Both the position numbers and the translations under genes were made by a program. DNA of 64,000 bases from Halalkalibacter oceani (GTDB lineage Bacteria > Bacillota > Bacilli > Bacillales > Bacillaceae_D): the NCBI RefSeq assembly GCF_023715705.1, contig NZ_JAMBOS010000005.1:62001-126000 (forward strand), read 5' to 3'. Shown in pieces: positions 46,555-55,154 of the stretch. Below the pieces are notes generated by a model. The model was not told the DNA's origin, ran no database searches, and saw nothing but the letters and a program-made list of their open reading frames with translations. Each line of letters starts with the position of its first letter. Within the stretch, counting starts at the first letter, position 1.

Positions 46555-47760
46555 TTAATAAGCTTGCTTTAACAATTCAACCAGGCTTGCTTGATTCGGA
46601 ACACGCGGGTTGTTACGAACTAAACGCTCGATTGGCAATGCTTTTTCAGCAATGCTTTCAAGATCTTCTTCTTTTACGCCGATCTCGGACAGCTTCGTCG
46701 GAAGGTTAATATCTTTCAGAAGCTGAAGAACCGCTTCTGAGGCAGCTTCTGCATATTCCCTTGTTGTTTTTGAGCCTTGTTCGATACCGAACGCCTGCGC
46801 AATTTTGACCATTTTATCTTGCTCTGTAGCTGTATTATACTTCATTACATATGGCAGAAGCAGGCCTGTCAGTTCACCATGTGGCGATTTCGCCTTACCG
46901 CCGATCGGGTACGCAAGCGCGTGCGCCAAAGCTGTTCCGGCGTTTGAGAATGCTAAACCGGCGAGCAGGCTTCCAAGCAGCATATTACCGCGCGCTTCCA
47001 AATTACTTCCCTGTTGCACCGCAACTGCCAGGTTACCGGCAATAAGCTCGATCGCATGCAGTGCAAGCGCGTCTGTAATTGGTAGAGCACCCTGGAACAG
47101 AAGCTTTTCTTTTGATTGAATATAACGGAAATCTTTCGCTGTATACGCTTCGACAGCGTGAGAAAGCGCGTCAATTCCTGAACATGCCGTTACATAAGGA
47201 GGCAATCCGACCGTTAATTCCGGATCAAGCAATGCGACTGCCGGACGAAGGAAGTTATCGGAAATCCCTACTTTAATGTCGTTCTCTGTATCGGTAACAA
47301 CCGCTACAGATGTTACTTCTGAACCGGTACCGGCTGTTGTCGGGATGGCGATTAACGGGGCAATCGGTCCAGGGACGAGGTTTTCACCACCGAAATAATC
47401 CGTTGGGTGGCCGCCGTATTCCATTAACAGGGCAACTACCTTCGCTAGGTCGATACTGCTTCCTCCGCCAAGTCCAATGATGACATCTGTCTTCATTTGC
47501 GACTTCGCAAACTCATAAGCTTCGACAACACTGTCAATCGGTGGCTCTGGAATTGCTTTATCATAAACGACCGTCTGGTAGCCATGCAAATCCAACTGCT
47601 CAGTTACTTTAGCCAAAATGCCGGCCTGGGCAACTCCTCTGTCAGTGATAACAAAAACATTTTTGGCCTTTAATCGCTTTAATGCGCCATCAAGTCGCGT
47701 AATGGCCCCATTTCCAAAAATAATATTTTCAGTTGAAAAATACTCCCACGTGTTTCTCAT
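46555..47760 (-). CDS. Iron-containing alcohol dehydrogenase
   Basis: A 401-residue group III alcohol dehydrogenase with GLGGGSSIDLAKVVA, IPTTAGTGSEVTSVAV, and metal ligands in DPELTV, CSGIDALSHAVEAY and ALAHALAYPIGGKAKSPHGE. Members oxidise or reduce short diols, lactaldehyde, 4-hydroxybutyrate or similar substrates. In this operon it could handle an aldehyde or alcohol formed from the imported acid. The substrate is not predictable. Confidence 0.92.
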   Translation of the reverse strand: MRNTWEYFSTENIIFGNGAITRLDGALKRLKAKNVFVITDRGVAQAGILAKVTEQLDLHGYQTVVYDKAIPEPPIDSVVEAYEFAKSQMKTDVIIGLGGGSSIDLAKVVALLMEYGGHPTDYFGGENLVPGPIAPLIAIPTTAGTGSEVTSVAVVTDTENDIKVGISDNFLRPAVALLDPELTVGLPPYVTACSGIDALSHAVEAYTAKDFRYIQSKEKLLFQGALPITDALALHAIELIAGNLAVAVQQGSNLEARGNMLLGSLLAGLAFSNAGTALAHALAYPIGGKAKSPHGELTGLLLPYVMKYNTATEQDKMVKIAQAFGIEQGSKTTREYAEAASEAVLQLLKDINLPTKLSEIGVKEEDLESIAEKALPIERLVRNNPRVPNQASLVELLKQAY

Positions 47761-47823
47761 TCTCGCTCATCCCTTCAAGTTTGTTTGTATATCCATGCCA
47801 AGAAGCTGTTATGTAATCCTGCT

Positions 47824-47848
47824 CCGAAGGGTATCTTCCCTCCTTCGG
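47824..47848 (-). other. Intercistronic hairpin between aldehyde and alcohol dehydrogenase genes
   Basis: CCGAAGG with CCTTCGG arms; no T tail. It may separate or stabilise segments of the operon transcript. Confidence 0.5.
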
Positions 47849-47884
47849 AACAGGAAGGAAACGACAGCTCCAATCTATCTTGTT

Positions 47885-49327
47885 TTAAAGCTGGATGGTG
47901 ATTAACTTCTCATCGGTCATTTCTTCCACTGCGCTGCGTGGACCCTCTTTGCCGACACCGCTGTCCTTCACACCGCCATACGGCAGGATATCAACGCGGA
48001 AAGTCGAAACATCATTGATGTTGACACCGCCGAATTCAAGCTCTTGAGCAGCCTTCATTGCCAGCTCCAGATTTGAAGTAAAGAAACCGGCTTGCAAACC
48101 GAATTTTGAGTCGTTCGCCGCCGCGAATGTTTTATAAATGTCATCATAAGGAATGATACTTACAATCGGAGCAAACACTTCTTCACACATGACCTTCATT
48201 TCTTCTTTTACGTCGGTCAATACAGTTGGCTGGAATAATGCTCCGTCGCGCTTACCGCCCGTGATGATGCGCGCTCCGTGCTCAGCTGCTTCCTGCACCC
48301 ATTTCTCAGCACGCTCCGCTTCATTGATGCTGATCATCGGTCCAATGTTCGTTGCTTCATCCTCTGGATTACCAACGACAAATGCTTCTGCGACTTTTTT
48401 CGCTTTTTCCAGCACTTCTTCGTAAATATCCCGGTGAACATACACACGCTGAACGGAAATACAAGCTTGCCCGGAGTTTACATATCCTCGTGATACACAA
48501 AGCTCGACAGCCCGGTCAAGATCAGCAACATCATGATGAATAATATTCGGGGAGTTATTTCCTAATTCAAGAGTCACCTTACGAATCCCTGTCTGACTCT
48601 TAATCATTTTTCCGACAGTCGGACTGCCTGTGAACGTGTACATCGCGATGCGCTCGTCTTCCAGTAAAAGTGGACCTACCTCGTGACCGAAGCCATTCAC
48701 GACATTTAAGAAGCCTTTTGGCAAACCGGCTTCCAGGAGGATTTCTGCCATCTTGATTGCGGAGACCGGCGTTTTTTCAGCAGGCTTCAACACAACCGTA
48801 TTTCCGGCCGCAATCGCCGGAGCAACTTTGTGGGCAGTTAAATTAAAAGGGAAATTAAATGGGGTGATTGCACATACAACGCCAACAGGAACACGGATAG
48901 AAAACGCCATTTTCTCTTCGTTTCCAGGCTGTCCGTGAATTGGCATACCTTGGCCGGTGATACGCTTTGCTTCCTCAGCAGATGCGATAAATGTCGCGAT
49001 TCCGCGCTCCACTTCACCGCGTGCATCCTTAATCGTCTTTCCGACTTCTCTCGTAATCGCAAGCGCGATCTCCTCTTTACGCTCACCGAAAAGCTGTGCC
49101 GCTTTCATCAGAATTTCATAGCGCTTTGTGGCAGGAAGTTTAACTGATTTAAAAGTTTCTTTCGCGTTCGCGACAGCTTTTTCGACTAGCTCTTTATCAG
49201 CCTTCGCAATTTCTGCATAAGGCTCATGAGTGTATTTGTTTTCGACCGTAAATGTCTCAGTTCCTTCGATCCATTGACCATCTACCAGGTTCCCGTACGT
49301 AACCACCTTGTCTGTTTGTGTATTCAT
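47885..49327 (-). CDS. NAD(P)-dependent aldehyde dehydrogenase
   Basis: A 480-residue ALDH: ITPFNFPFNLTAHKVAPAIAAGN, KPAEKTPVSA, TFTGSPTVGK and LELGNNSPNII with the catalytic Glu replaced in usual position by this clade's LELG, then the nucleophilic Cys in NSGQACISVQRVYV, and EEVFAPIVS. It resembles lactaldehyde or glycolaldehyde-type enzymes. It could also supply the 2,5-dioxopentanoate dehydrogenase that is absent from the hexarate cluster, but position in this operon argues for another aldehyde. Confidence 0.9.
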   Translation of the reverse strand: MNTQTDKVVTYGNLVDGQWIEGTETFTVENKYTHEPYAEIAKADKELVEKAVANAKETFKSVKLPATKRYEILMKAAQLFGERKEEIALAITREVGKTIKDARGEVERGIATFIASAEEAKRITGQGMPIHGQPGNEEKMAFSIRVPVGVVCAITPFNFPFNLTAHKVAPAIAAGNTVVLKPAEKTPVSAIKMAEILLEAGLPKGFLNVVNGFGHEVGPLLLEDERIAMYTFTGSPTVGKMIKSQTGIRKVTLELGNNSPNIIHHDVADLDRAVELCVSRGYVNSGQACISVQRVYVHRDIYEEVLEKAKKVAEAFVVGNPEDEATNIGPMISINEAERAEKWVQEAAEHGARIITGGKRDGALFQPTVLTDVKEEMKVMCEEVFAPIVSIIPYDDIYKTFAAANDSKFGLQAGFFTSNLELAMKAAQELEFGGVNINDVSTFRVDILPYGGVKDSGVGKEGPRSAVEEMTDEKLITIQL

Positions 49328-49413
49328 TTGTTCGTCCTCCTCATGATTTGGTTTAAGAAAACCGCGTAGCGGCTTTTCTTAGAAGCGGCGTGCGAAGCCG
49401 TTACATCTTTTAA

Positions 49414-49447
49414 GGATGGCTAAAAACGAGCTTTTTTTCAGCCATCC
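49414..49447 (-). terminator. Hairpin after the LarA-like gene
   Basis: GGATGGCT with AAAAA and its partner TTTTTAGCCATCC form a long stem on the minus strand followed by TTAAAAG. It lies in a 220-base gap between the LarA-like gene and the aldehyde dehydrogenase, so it may lower expression of the distal genes. Confidence 0.6.
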
Positions 49448-49549
49448 GCGTAACGCGCGAAGCTGACGCCCTTCCTCGAATCTACCCGAAAGGTAGACTT
49501 TCTTATGAACTCTCCTGCCGGTCGACATGGTAAGCCCGAAATCACTCAA

Positions 49550-50800
49550 TTAAAATCCGTTAAAATACCCTTCTCCATCGAATTCCATCTCCGTCAATTG
49601 CCCGATTACTTCTACATTATCAAGCTTCTCGATTTCAGGCAATAATGATTCTGAAACATACAGCTCTTCAAGATGGAGGGTGTTCGGAATTCTCATAAAA
49701 CGGATTTCTTCCGCTTTTTTGCCCCAGCTTCCGCGCAGGGCCGTTTCAATTGCCGCGCGATCGCTTCCGAGGACAATCGGCACGCTCGCCCGCTTCAAAA
49801 ACGTACTCGTAATAACATTCTCATTCATCTTCTGGTAATCAATCTTGTCGAAGAAACGCTTTGTCGTCAGGTCAGCGAGACCGATTCCGAGCGCGTTCCC
49901 ATGAGAAGCCTCGCTTAAATCGGACACGATAATATAATCAATCTGCGGCGTTTCCGGTTCCTTCGTATGTAAAATGCGAAGGCGACCGATCACATTTGTA
50001 TCCATTCCGGTTCCACTATAGTTTTTACCGATTTCATCAACAAAAAGAATATCAATGTTATCAACCGGAAGCTTCGGCATCAGCGATTTCGAAAATTCCA
50101 ACAGCGCTTGTTCACGCTCCTTGATCTTCTCCACCGGAATCACTTCAATTTCAGCCGTATCCTCAAAAGCATTTTCAACGATGCCGATCCCCATCAGGAT
50201 CTTGCCACTTTTGAAAATCTCTTCGGCGACGAGCGGCATATGATCACGGATCCCGGCAACACCAAGCGTGTGGATCGCTTGAGCCTGCTTATGATTACCA
50301 AGCCCAATTGAAGCGACCTTCATCAAACCACTTTCAATGTTTGCCGAGAAATCAGTGTGCGCCTTAATCCGGTTAACGAGGATCACCCCGTCAGACTCAT
50401 AGGCAATTTTGTCCATGTACACTTTAATGCCGGCTTCTGTCTCGCCAATTTCCTCTACTTCCATTGAAGAGCGGATTTCAGCACCACAATATTCTTCCGT
50501 TACACCAAGGCTTTCCAGCACTTCAATTTGTCCTTCAGCCGTCGCTCCACCGTGACTACCCATTGACGGCACGATAAAGGGATGACCGCCAAGCTTTTTC
50601 ACTTCATTGGCAGCAGCGCGGATAATCTTCGCGATATTGGCGATCCCCCGGCTTCCAGCGGTAATGGCAATGCTCATACCCGGCTTTACACGTTCAGCAA
50701 TTTCCGACTTCTCAAACTCCTCCGCCACTTTATCATCAATGTTGGCAACGGCAGGTCCGGTAAAATGCTGTTTAATCTTGACGATTTTAGGTAAACTCAT
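49550..50800 (-). CDS. LarA-superfamily nickel-pincer-dependent isomerase, divergent group
   Basis: A 416-residue protein with the LarA N-terminal domain (former DUF2088). Residues that would hold and use the cofactor are placed as in lactate racemase: His83 in MGSHGG, His148 in IKAHTDF, Lys161 in GLMKVASIGLG (candidate covalent tether) and His177 in AIHTLG (candidate nickel ligand); the Lys-to-His spacing of 16 equals that of Lactobacillus LarA (184 and 200). The SDITRP motif of classical LarA is replaced by ITAGSRG. It is embedded with a TRAP importer, acid-sugar kinase and PdxA2, and larE-larB-larC lie downstream. I infer a C2 racemase/epimerase for a hydroxyacid or sugar acid. Confidence 0.82.
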   Translation of the reverse strand: MSLPKIVKIKQHFTGPAVANIDDKVAEEFEKSEIAERVKPGMSIAITAGSRGIANIAKIIRAAANEVKKLGGHPFIVPSMGSHGGATAEGQIEVLESLGVTEEYCGAEIRSSMEVEEIGETEAGIKVYMDKIAYESDGVILVNRIKAHTDFSANIESGLMKVASIGLGNHKQAQAIHTLGVAGIRDHMPLVAEEIFKSGKILMGIGIVENAFEDTAEIEVIPVEKIKEREQALLEFSKSLMPKLPVDNIDILFVDEIGKNYSGTGMDTNVIGRLRILHTKEPETPQIDYIIVSDLSEASHGNALGIGLADLTTKRFFDKIDYQKMNENVITSTFLKRASVPIVLGSDRAAIETALRGSWGKKAEEIRFMRIPNTLHLEELYVSESLLPEIEKLDNVEVIGQLTEMEFDGEGYFNGF

Positions 50801-50834
50801 TCGCTTTCACTCCATTCTTTTCTTTCATCTTGAA

Positions 50835-52109
50835 CTATTTAAAGATATCAAGCAAGACTGTAGAAATTTTCGGAATAAAGCTGATCATCAACACGTTAAT
50901 AATCAACAGCGCAATAAATGGCAGCACCGCCCGTGATATCTTTTCCAACGAGGTGCCGGCTATCGGCGCAGCAACGAACAAGTTGACCCCAACCGGTGGA
51001 GTTACCATCCCAATCGCCAGGTTCACGACCATAATAATTCCGAAATGCACTGGATCAATTCCAACCATAACGGCAATCGGCGCTAAAATTGGCGCAAGAA
51101 TAATAATCGCCGCTGATGTTTCGAAAATCATTCCGACAAATAAAAGCAACAGGTTAATTAGCAGTAAGAAAATAATCGGGCTTTCTGTGTAATTCAAGAA
51201 TGATTCTGCGACCATTTGCGGCACCCGTTCGCGGGTGAGCAACCAGCCGAATACCCCGGCATTGGCGATAATAATCATGATAATCGAGGTTGTAACCGCA
51301 GAACGCGAAAAGATTCCCATCACGCTCTTCCACGTAATTTCACGGTAAACGAATTTTCCGACGATAAAGGCATAGACGACAGCAACAACCGCGGCTTCGG
51401 TCGGTGTAAAGATCCCGCCGTAAATACCGCCCAGAATAATGACCGGCATTAACAAGGCAAGTGCGGCTTCCTTAAAAGCTACCAGCTTTTGCTTCGGCGT
51501 GCTTGATTCCGTGCCTTTGTAGCCTTTTATACGAGAAATAAAATAAACCAGCAATAATAATGAAAAGGACACGAGAAGTCCAGGTAAGATTCCGGCAATG
51601 AAAAGGTCACCGACAGAAACCTCGGCTGTTACACCGTAAAGAATAATCGGGATACTTGGCGGAATAATGACCCCCAGTCCACCTGATGTCGCTTGAACGG
51701 CGGCCGCAAAATCACGGTGATAGCCACGCGCCACCATTGCCGGGATCAAAATTGAACCAATCGCAGCAACTGTCGCCGGGCTGGAACCGGAAATAGCGGC
51801 GAAGAACATCGAAGTCACAACCGCCACAGCGGCAAGACCGCCTTTCATTTCTCCGACGAGTGCACTGGCAAAATTAATGAGACGTCTGGAAATCCCTCCT
51901 GTTTCCATGAGGCTTCCCGCTAAAATAAAGAATGGAATCGCCATGAGCGGAAACATATCAACCGAGTTGAACATCCGCTGGACGATGGCCAAGACAGGCA
52001 TTTCACCCGTCCAGATAACAGCAAGCGCCGTCGCTGAACCGAGCGCAATCGCGATCGGGGTACTGATTAGAAAAAGGATAACAAGCGTAACAAGTAAAAT
52101 CCAAATCAT
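50835..52109 (-). CDS. dctM: TRAP transporter large permease DctM
   Basis: A 424-residue DctM family protein with about twelve membrane segments, including PLMAIPFFILAGSLMETGGI, AISGSSPATVAAIGSILIP and the C-terminal GMVTPPVGVNLFVAAPIAG. It uses an ion gradient to import carboxylates delivered by DctP. It overlaps dctQ by 4 bases. Confidence 0.95.
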   Translation of the reverse strand: MIWILLVTLVILFLISTPIAIALGSATALAVIWTGEMPVLAIVQRMFNSVDMFPLMAIPFFILAGSLMETGGISRRLINFASALVGEMKGGLAAVAVVTSMFFAAISGSSPATVAAIGSILIPAMVARGYHRDFAAAVQATSGGLGVIIPPSIPIILYGVTAEVSVGDLFIAGILPGLLVSFSLLLLVYFISRIKGYKGTESSTPKQKLVAFKEAALALLMPVIILGGIYGGIFTPTEAAVVAVVYAFIVGKFVYREITWKSVMGIFSRSAVTTSIIMIIIANAGVFGWLLTRERVPQMVAESFLNYTESPIIFLLLINLLLLFVGMIFETSAAIIILAPILAPIAVMVGIDPVHFGIIMVVNLAIGMVTPPVGVNLFVAAPIAGTSLEKISRAVLPFIALLIINVLMISFIPKISTVLLDIFK

Positions 52110-52588
52110 TTTTCTCCATCCTTTCTAAATAACTCGATAGCTACTACGATGGAGTTTAGCGCCATTAGAACCCCACTTACCGGTATGGAAGCATAGACAT
52201 ATGTCATCGGAATGCGCATAGCGGGAGAACGTTGATTTTCTACCACTTGAACCATTTCAATTCCTTTAACAATTAAAAAAATGCTGAACGCGACACAAAC
52301 GATGCATACGAGCAATTTCAACACTTTTTTAATGCTGTCAGATGAAAGATCGACAATTGCCTCTACTCCGATTAATTCACCTTTTCGGATTGCGAGGGCA
52401 GCACCCATAAAGACAACCCAAGCCATTAAATACCGGGCGAGTTCCTCTGACCATGACAACGATGCACCAAGAGCAAAGCGTGAGAATACCTGATAAGCAA
52501 TCGTAGCTGACATCACAATCAACATGATTCCAATGAGATAAAAGATAACTTTGTTTAGACGGTCGATGTTTTTGATTAACGTGAGCAT
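52106..52588 (-). CDS. dctQ: TRAP transporter small permease DctQ
   Basis: A 160-residue four-helix membrane protein: VFSRFALGASLSWSEELARYLMAWVVFMGAALAIRKGELIG is the DctQ signature region (about 33-73). It is separated from dctP by a hairpin-bearing gap of 126 bases and overlaps dctM. Confidence 0.94.
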   Translation of the reverse strand: MLTLIKNIDRLNKVIFYLIGIMLIVMSATIAYQVFSRFALGASLSWSEELARYLMAWVVFMGAALAIRKGELIGVEAIVDLSSDSIKKVLKLLVCIVCVAFSIFLIVKGIEMVQVVENQRSPAMRIPMTYVYASIPVSGVLMALNSIVVAIELFRKDGEK

Positions 52589-52613
52589 TTTTGTTCTCCC
52601 TTCCTATGAGGAG

Positions 52614-52700
52614 GAGGGTGACTCTTAAAAGCCGGTCCGATCATGGCATATTCCGAGCGGAAGCACCAAATTCAGAAGCCTTCTTTCATGAGCCACCCTC
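52614..52700 (-). other. Long intercistronic hairpin between dctP and dctQ
   Basis: An 11-base stem closes the gap: GAGGGTGGCTC on the minus strand pairs with GAGTCACCCTC (one wobble) around a 65-base folded loop. Such structures behind a binding-protein gene often protect its mRNA and give DctP in excess over the membrane subunits. Confidence 0.6.
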
Positions 52701-52714
52701 AACATTGTTACAAA

Positions 52715-53734
52715 TTACTGATTTCTGATTGAATCAATTAACTCTTGACCAAACACTTCACTGTATTGGTCATAAACTGGTTGAACTGCTTCGATAAATG
52801 GTTCCATATCAATCTCACGGATGACTTCCATACCTTGTTCTTCTAGCTCATTAAGGTATTCTTCATCCATACGTTGAACGACTTCACGCTCGAAGATTCC
52901 AGCTTCTACCGCTGCTTCTTCTAAAGCTGTTTGAAGTTCAGGCTCAAGATTGTTAAAGAAGCTATTCGACGTAAGTAAGATCGACGGGTTGTAGAAATGA
53001 CGAGTCATCGTTAAATAATTTTGTACTTCGTAGAAACGAGAGCTGTAAATAACCGGGATCGGATTTTCGTTCCCATCTACCACACCTTGCTGCATCGCTG
53101 TGAAAAGCTCAGTGAAGGCCATTGGTGTCGGATCTGCTCCAAGCTCACGGAAAGCAGCCATGTGAATGTCATTTTCCATTGTACGAAGCTTTAATCCTTG
53201 TAAATCTTCCGGCTTTTCAACAGGACGAGTGTTATTCGTTACGTTACGGAAGCCGTTTTCCCACCAAGCCAGACCTTTAAGATCGATACCTTCTAATTGA
53301 GCAAGAAGATCTTGTCCAACCTCACCATCAAGAACGGCGTGAGCATGATCAGCATCACGGAATAAGAACGGTAAATCAACAATTGTAATTTCTTCAACAA
53401 ATCCACTCATTGGTCCAGTTGACGTTAGAACTAAGTCAACACTTCCGATTTGCAGACCTTCCACCATATCACGTTCTCCACCAAGAGATCCGTTCGGGAA
53501 GATTTCTACATCCATACGGCCATCTGTTTTCTCAGCAAGAATTTCCTTGAAATATTCAAGTCCTTCCTGATAATGAGAAGTGTCAGACAATGTGTGACCA
53601 ACTTTTAGCGTGATTGTTTCTCCGCTGCTTTCTTCACCTGATCCGTCTGTACCTTCTGATTCTGAGCCGCCACCGCATGCTGCAACGATGGCAACCATCA
53701 TTGCCAGCATCGCCAGCATAAGTAATTTTTTCAT
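52715..53734 (-). CDS. dctP: TRAP transporter solute-binding protein DctP
   Basis: A 339-residue lipoprotein with signal and lipobox IVAACGGG (Cys near 20), then the DctP fold: LKVGHTLSDTSHYQEGLEYF, FPNGSLGGERDMVEGLQIG, the conserved LKGLAWWENGFRNVTNN containing the carboxylate-binding Arg, LKLRTMENDIHMAAF and FTALQ-like region, and DGNENPIPVIY. Members of the DctP/UehA group bind sugar acids and hydroxycarboxylates. It lies 12 bases after the kinase. Confidence 0.94.
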   Translation of the reverse strand: MKKLLMLAMLAMMVAIVAACGGGSESEGTDGSGEESSGETITLKVGHTLSDTSHYQEGLEYFKEILAEKTDGRMDVEIFPNGSLGGERDMVEGLQIGSVDLVLTSTGPMSGFVEEITIVDLPFLFRDADHAHAVLDGEVGQDLLAQLEGIDLKGLAWWENGFRNVTNNTRPVEKPEDLQGLKLRTMENDIHMAAFRELGADPTPMAFTELFTAMQQGVVDGNENPIPVIYSSRFYEVQNYLTMTRHFYNPSILLTSNSFFNNLEPELQTALEEAAVEAGIFEREVVQRMDEEYLNELEEQGMEVIREIDMEPFIEAVQPVYDQYSEVFGQELIDSIRNQ

Positions 53735-53745
53735 GATAGTTCCCC

Positions 53746-55020
53746 CTACCTATATGTGTTTTTTATAATATCCATCGCATGATGCAATGAAGATTCCTGA
53801 CCAAATGCGCCTGCCTTTGTGACAATTGCCGTGTCAGCATAAGGACCTCCGACGACTTTAGAAAGTGGAATACCTTCTTCAATTTCTTTCATGACCTCCA
53901 GAGCATGGATGTCAAGTTGGAGACAGGTTTGATAGGCAATATCTCCACCAGTGAGGATCAGTCCACTTACTTTCACTTCTTTAATCAGCTTGCTTGCAAA
54001 TGTCCCAAGCGTTGAGGCGATCTGATTTCCAAGCTCAAGCTTATCAATACCAACTTCAGCGATATACGCCTCCAGTTCAACCGCAACCTCCGGCGTGAAA
54101 ACAGTTGTGATCACAAGATCCTCGTTGTTTCCAATGACTAGCTTTGCTTCTTCAAACCATTTGCTCAATACTTCCTGATCATCTTTCAGCAAATGAAGCG
54201 GGTGAATCGCCTGAACGAAAGCACCTTTTTCCTTCTGAAATGCAATCTGCTTTCTTGTGACAGTGCTTACACTTCCGGCAACAGTTAACGTCGGCGGTGT
54301 ATTTTCAGCTTGCTCGACAGTAGTGGAAGCTTGCTTCTGCGCTTGTTCATTTGTAAATGCTTGTGCCAATCCGGCAGACCCGACCCACAATACCTTTTCT
54401 TGGGTTTTCAGGAAATCAGTAACCGTTTTCAAATCGGCATCAATAGCGCTGTCAAAAACAATTACCTCAATTCCACGAGCGAGAAGCGCGTTTACTTCTT
54501 CTGCCAGCTTGCCCCTACGCAATGTTTTCACACCGATAAATCCTACGCTGCGCTTAGTCTGCCCAGCTAACAAATTAGGTATGAAAGATTCCGTCATCGG
54601 GAACTTTACATCGTTTGCAAGTTCACTATCTTCAAGCAATGTGCCGTGAACTACATGATAGCCGCCAATCGTCTGCCTTCCATTTTGCGGATATGCGGGT
54701 ACGACCGCGCAAAATGAAAACGACAATTCATCCATCAGGCCATCAATTTCTTGACCGATATTTCCTCTTAAAGTGGAATCAACCTTTTTATAAATAAAAG
54801 GTTGTTGATCACCTTTCATCTTCCTCGCAAGCTCTCGGTTGCGTTTATATGCTTCATCTGGAGACAAGGAACGGGAATCGGTGTTGATAACGTTTACTTT
54901 CTCAGTCTGAGTAAGTGATTCAATGAAAGAAGTCAAATGAACAATTGTCGGTTTCCCTTGTTTGACAAACTGAACACCTGTATCATTAGCTCCCGTTAAA
55001 TCATCTGCGATGACTATCAT
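53746..55020 (-). CDS. DUF1537 four-carbon acid-sugar kinase
   Basis: A 424-residue DUF1537 kinase. N-terminal IVIADDLTGANDTGVQFVKQG, DSRSL, KKVDSTLRGNIGQEI and VPAYPQNGR are conserved; the C-terminal ATP-binding half has GSVSTVTRKQI, LTGGDIAYQTCLQL and KAGAFGQE. Characterised members phosphorylate D-threonate, D-erythronate, L-threonate or related acids at C4. With the PdxA2-type dehydrogenase it forms the known tetronate pathway. It is the first gene of the operon. Confidence 0.9.
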   Translation of the reverse strand: MIVIADDLTGANDTGVQFVKQGKPTIVHLTSFIESLTQTEKVNVINTDSRSLSPDEAYKRNRELARKMKGDQQPFIYKKVDSTLRGNIGQEIDGLMDELSFSFCAVVPAYPQNGRQTIGGYHVVHGTLLEDSELANDVKFPMTESFIPNLLAGQTKRSVGFIGVKTLRRGKLAEEVNALLARGIEVIVFDSAIDADLKTVTDFLKTQEKVLWVGSAGLAQAFTNEQAQKQASTTVEQAENTPPTLTVAGSVSTVTRKQIAFQKEKGAFVQAIHPLHLLKDDQEVLSKWFEEAKLVIGNNEDLVITTVFTPEVAVELEAYIAEVGIDKLELGNQIASTLGTFASKLIKEVKVSGLILTGGDIAYQTCLQLDIHALEVMKEIEEGIPLSKVVGGPYADTAIVTKAGAFGQESSLHHAMDIIKNTYR

Positions 55021-55078
55021 TTTTATTCACCTCAAGCCTAATTGATAATTGTGATCATTTTTCAACATTTCCTACTTG

Positions 55079-55108
55079 ATTATAGACCATAGCTGTTTCA
55101 AATTACAA
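55079..55108 (-). promoter_or_regulatory. Promoter of the tetronate-type operon
   Basis: Minus strand -35 TTGTAA (55103-55108), 18-base spacer, -10 TATAAT (55079-55084). It looks like a sigma-A promoter rather than the -24/-12 type usually served by PrpR-family activators. A TTGCAAC palindrome lies 21 bases upstream of the -35. Confidence 0.65.
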
Positions 55109-55111
55109 TAC

Positions 55112-55154
55112 AATAAAAAACAGAAAATGTCGCAATTTGCAACGTTTTCTGTTT
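55112..55154 (-). terminator. Terminator of the PrpR-type regulator gene
   Basis: AAAAACAGAAAA and TTTTCTGTTTTT arms flank the palindrome; a T-rich run follows on the minus strand. The loop holds the putative operator, so terminator and binding site share this DNA. Confidence 0.75.
55129..55143. promoter_or_regulatory. Putative PrpR-type operator upstream of the kinase promoter
   Basis: GTCGCAATTTGCAAC is a near-perfect inverted repeat of GTYGCAA/TTGCRAC. The same TTGCAAC half-site occurs twice at the regulator's own promoter. Confidence 0.5.
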
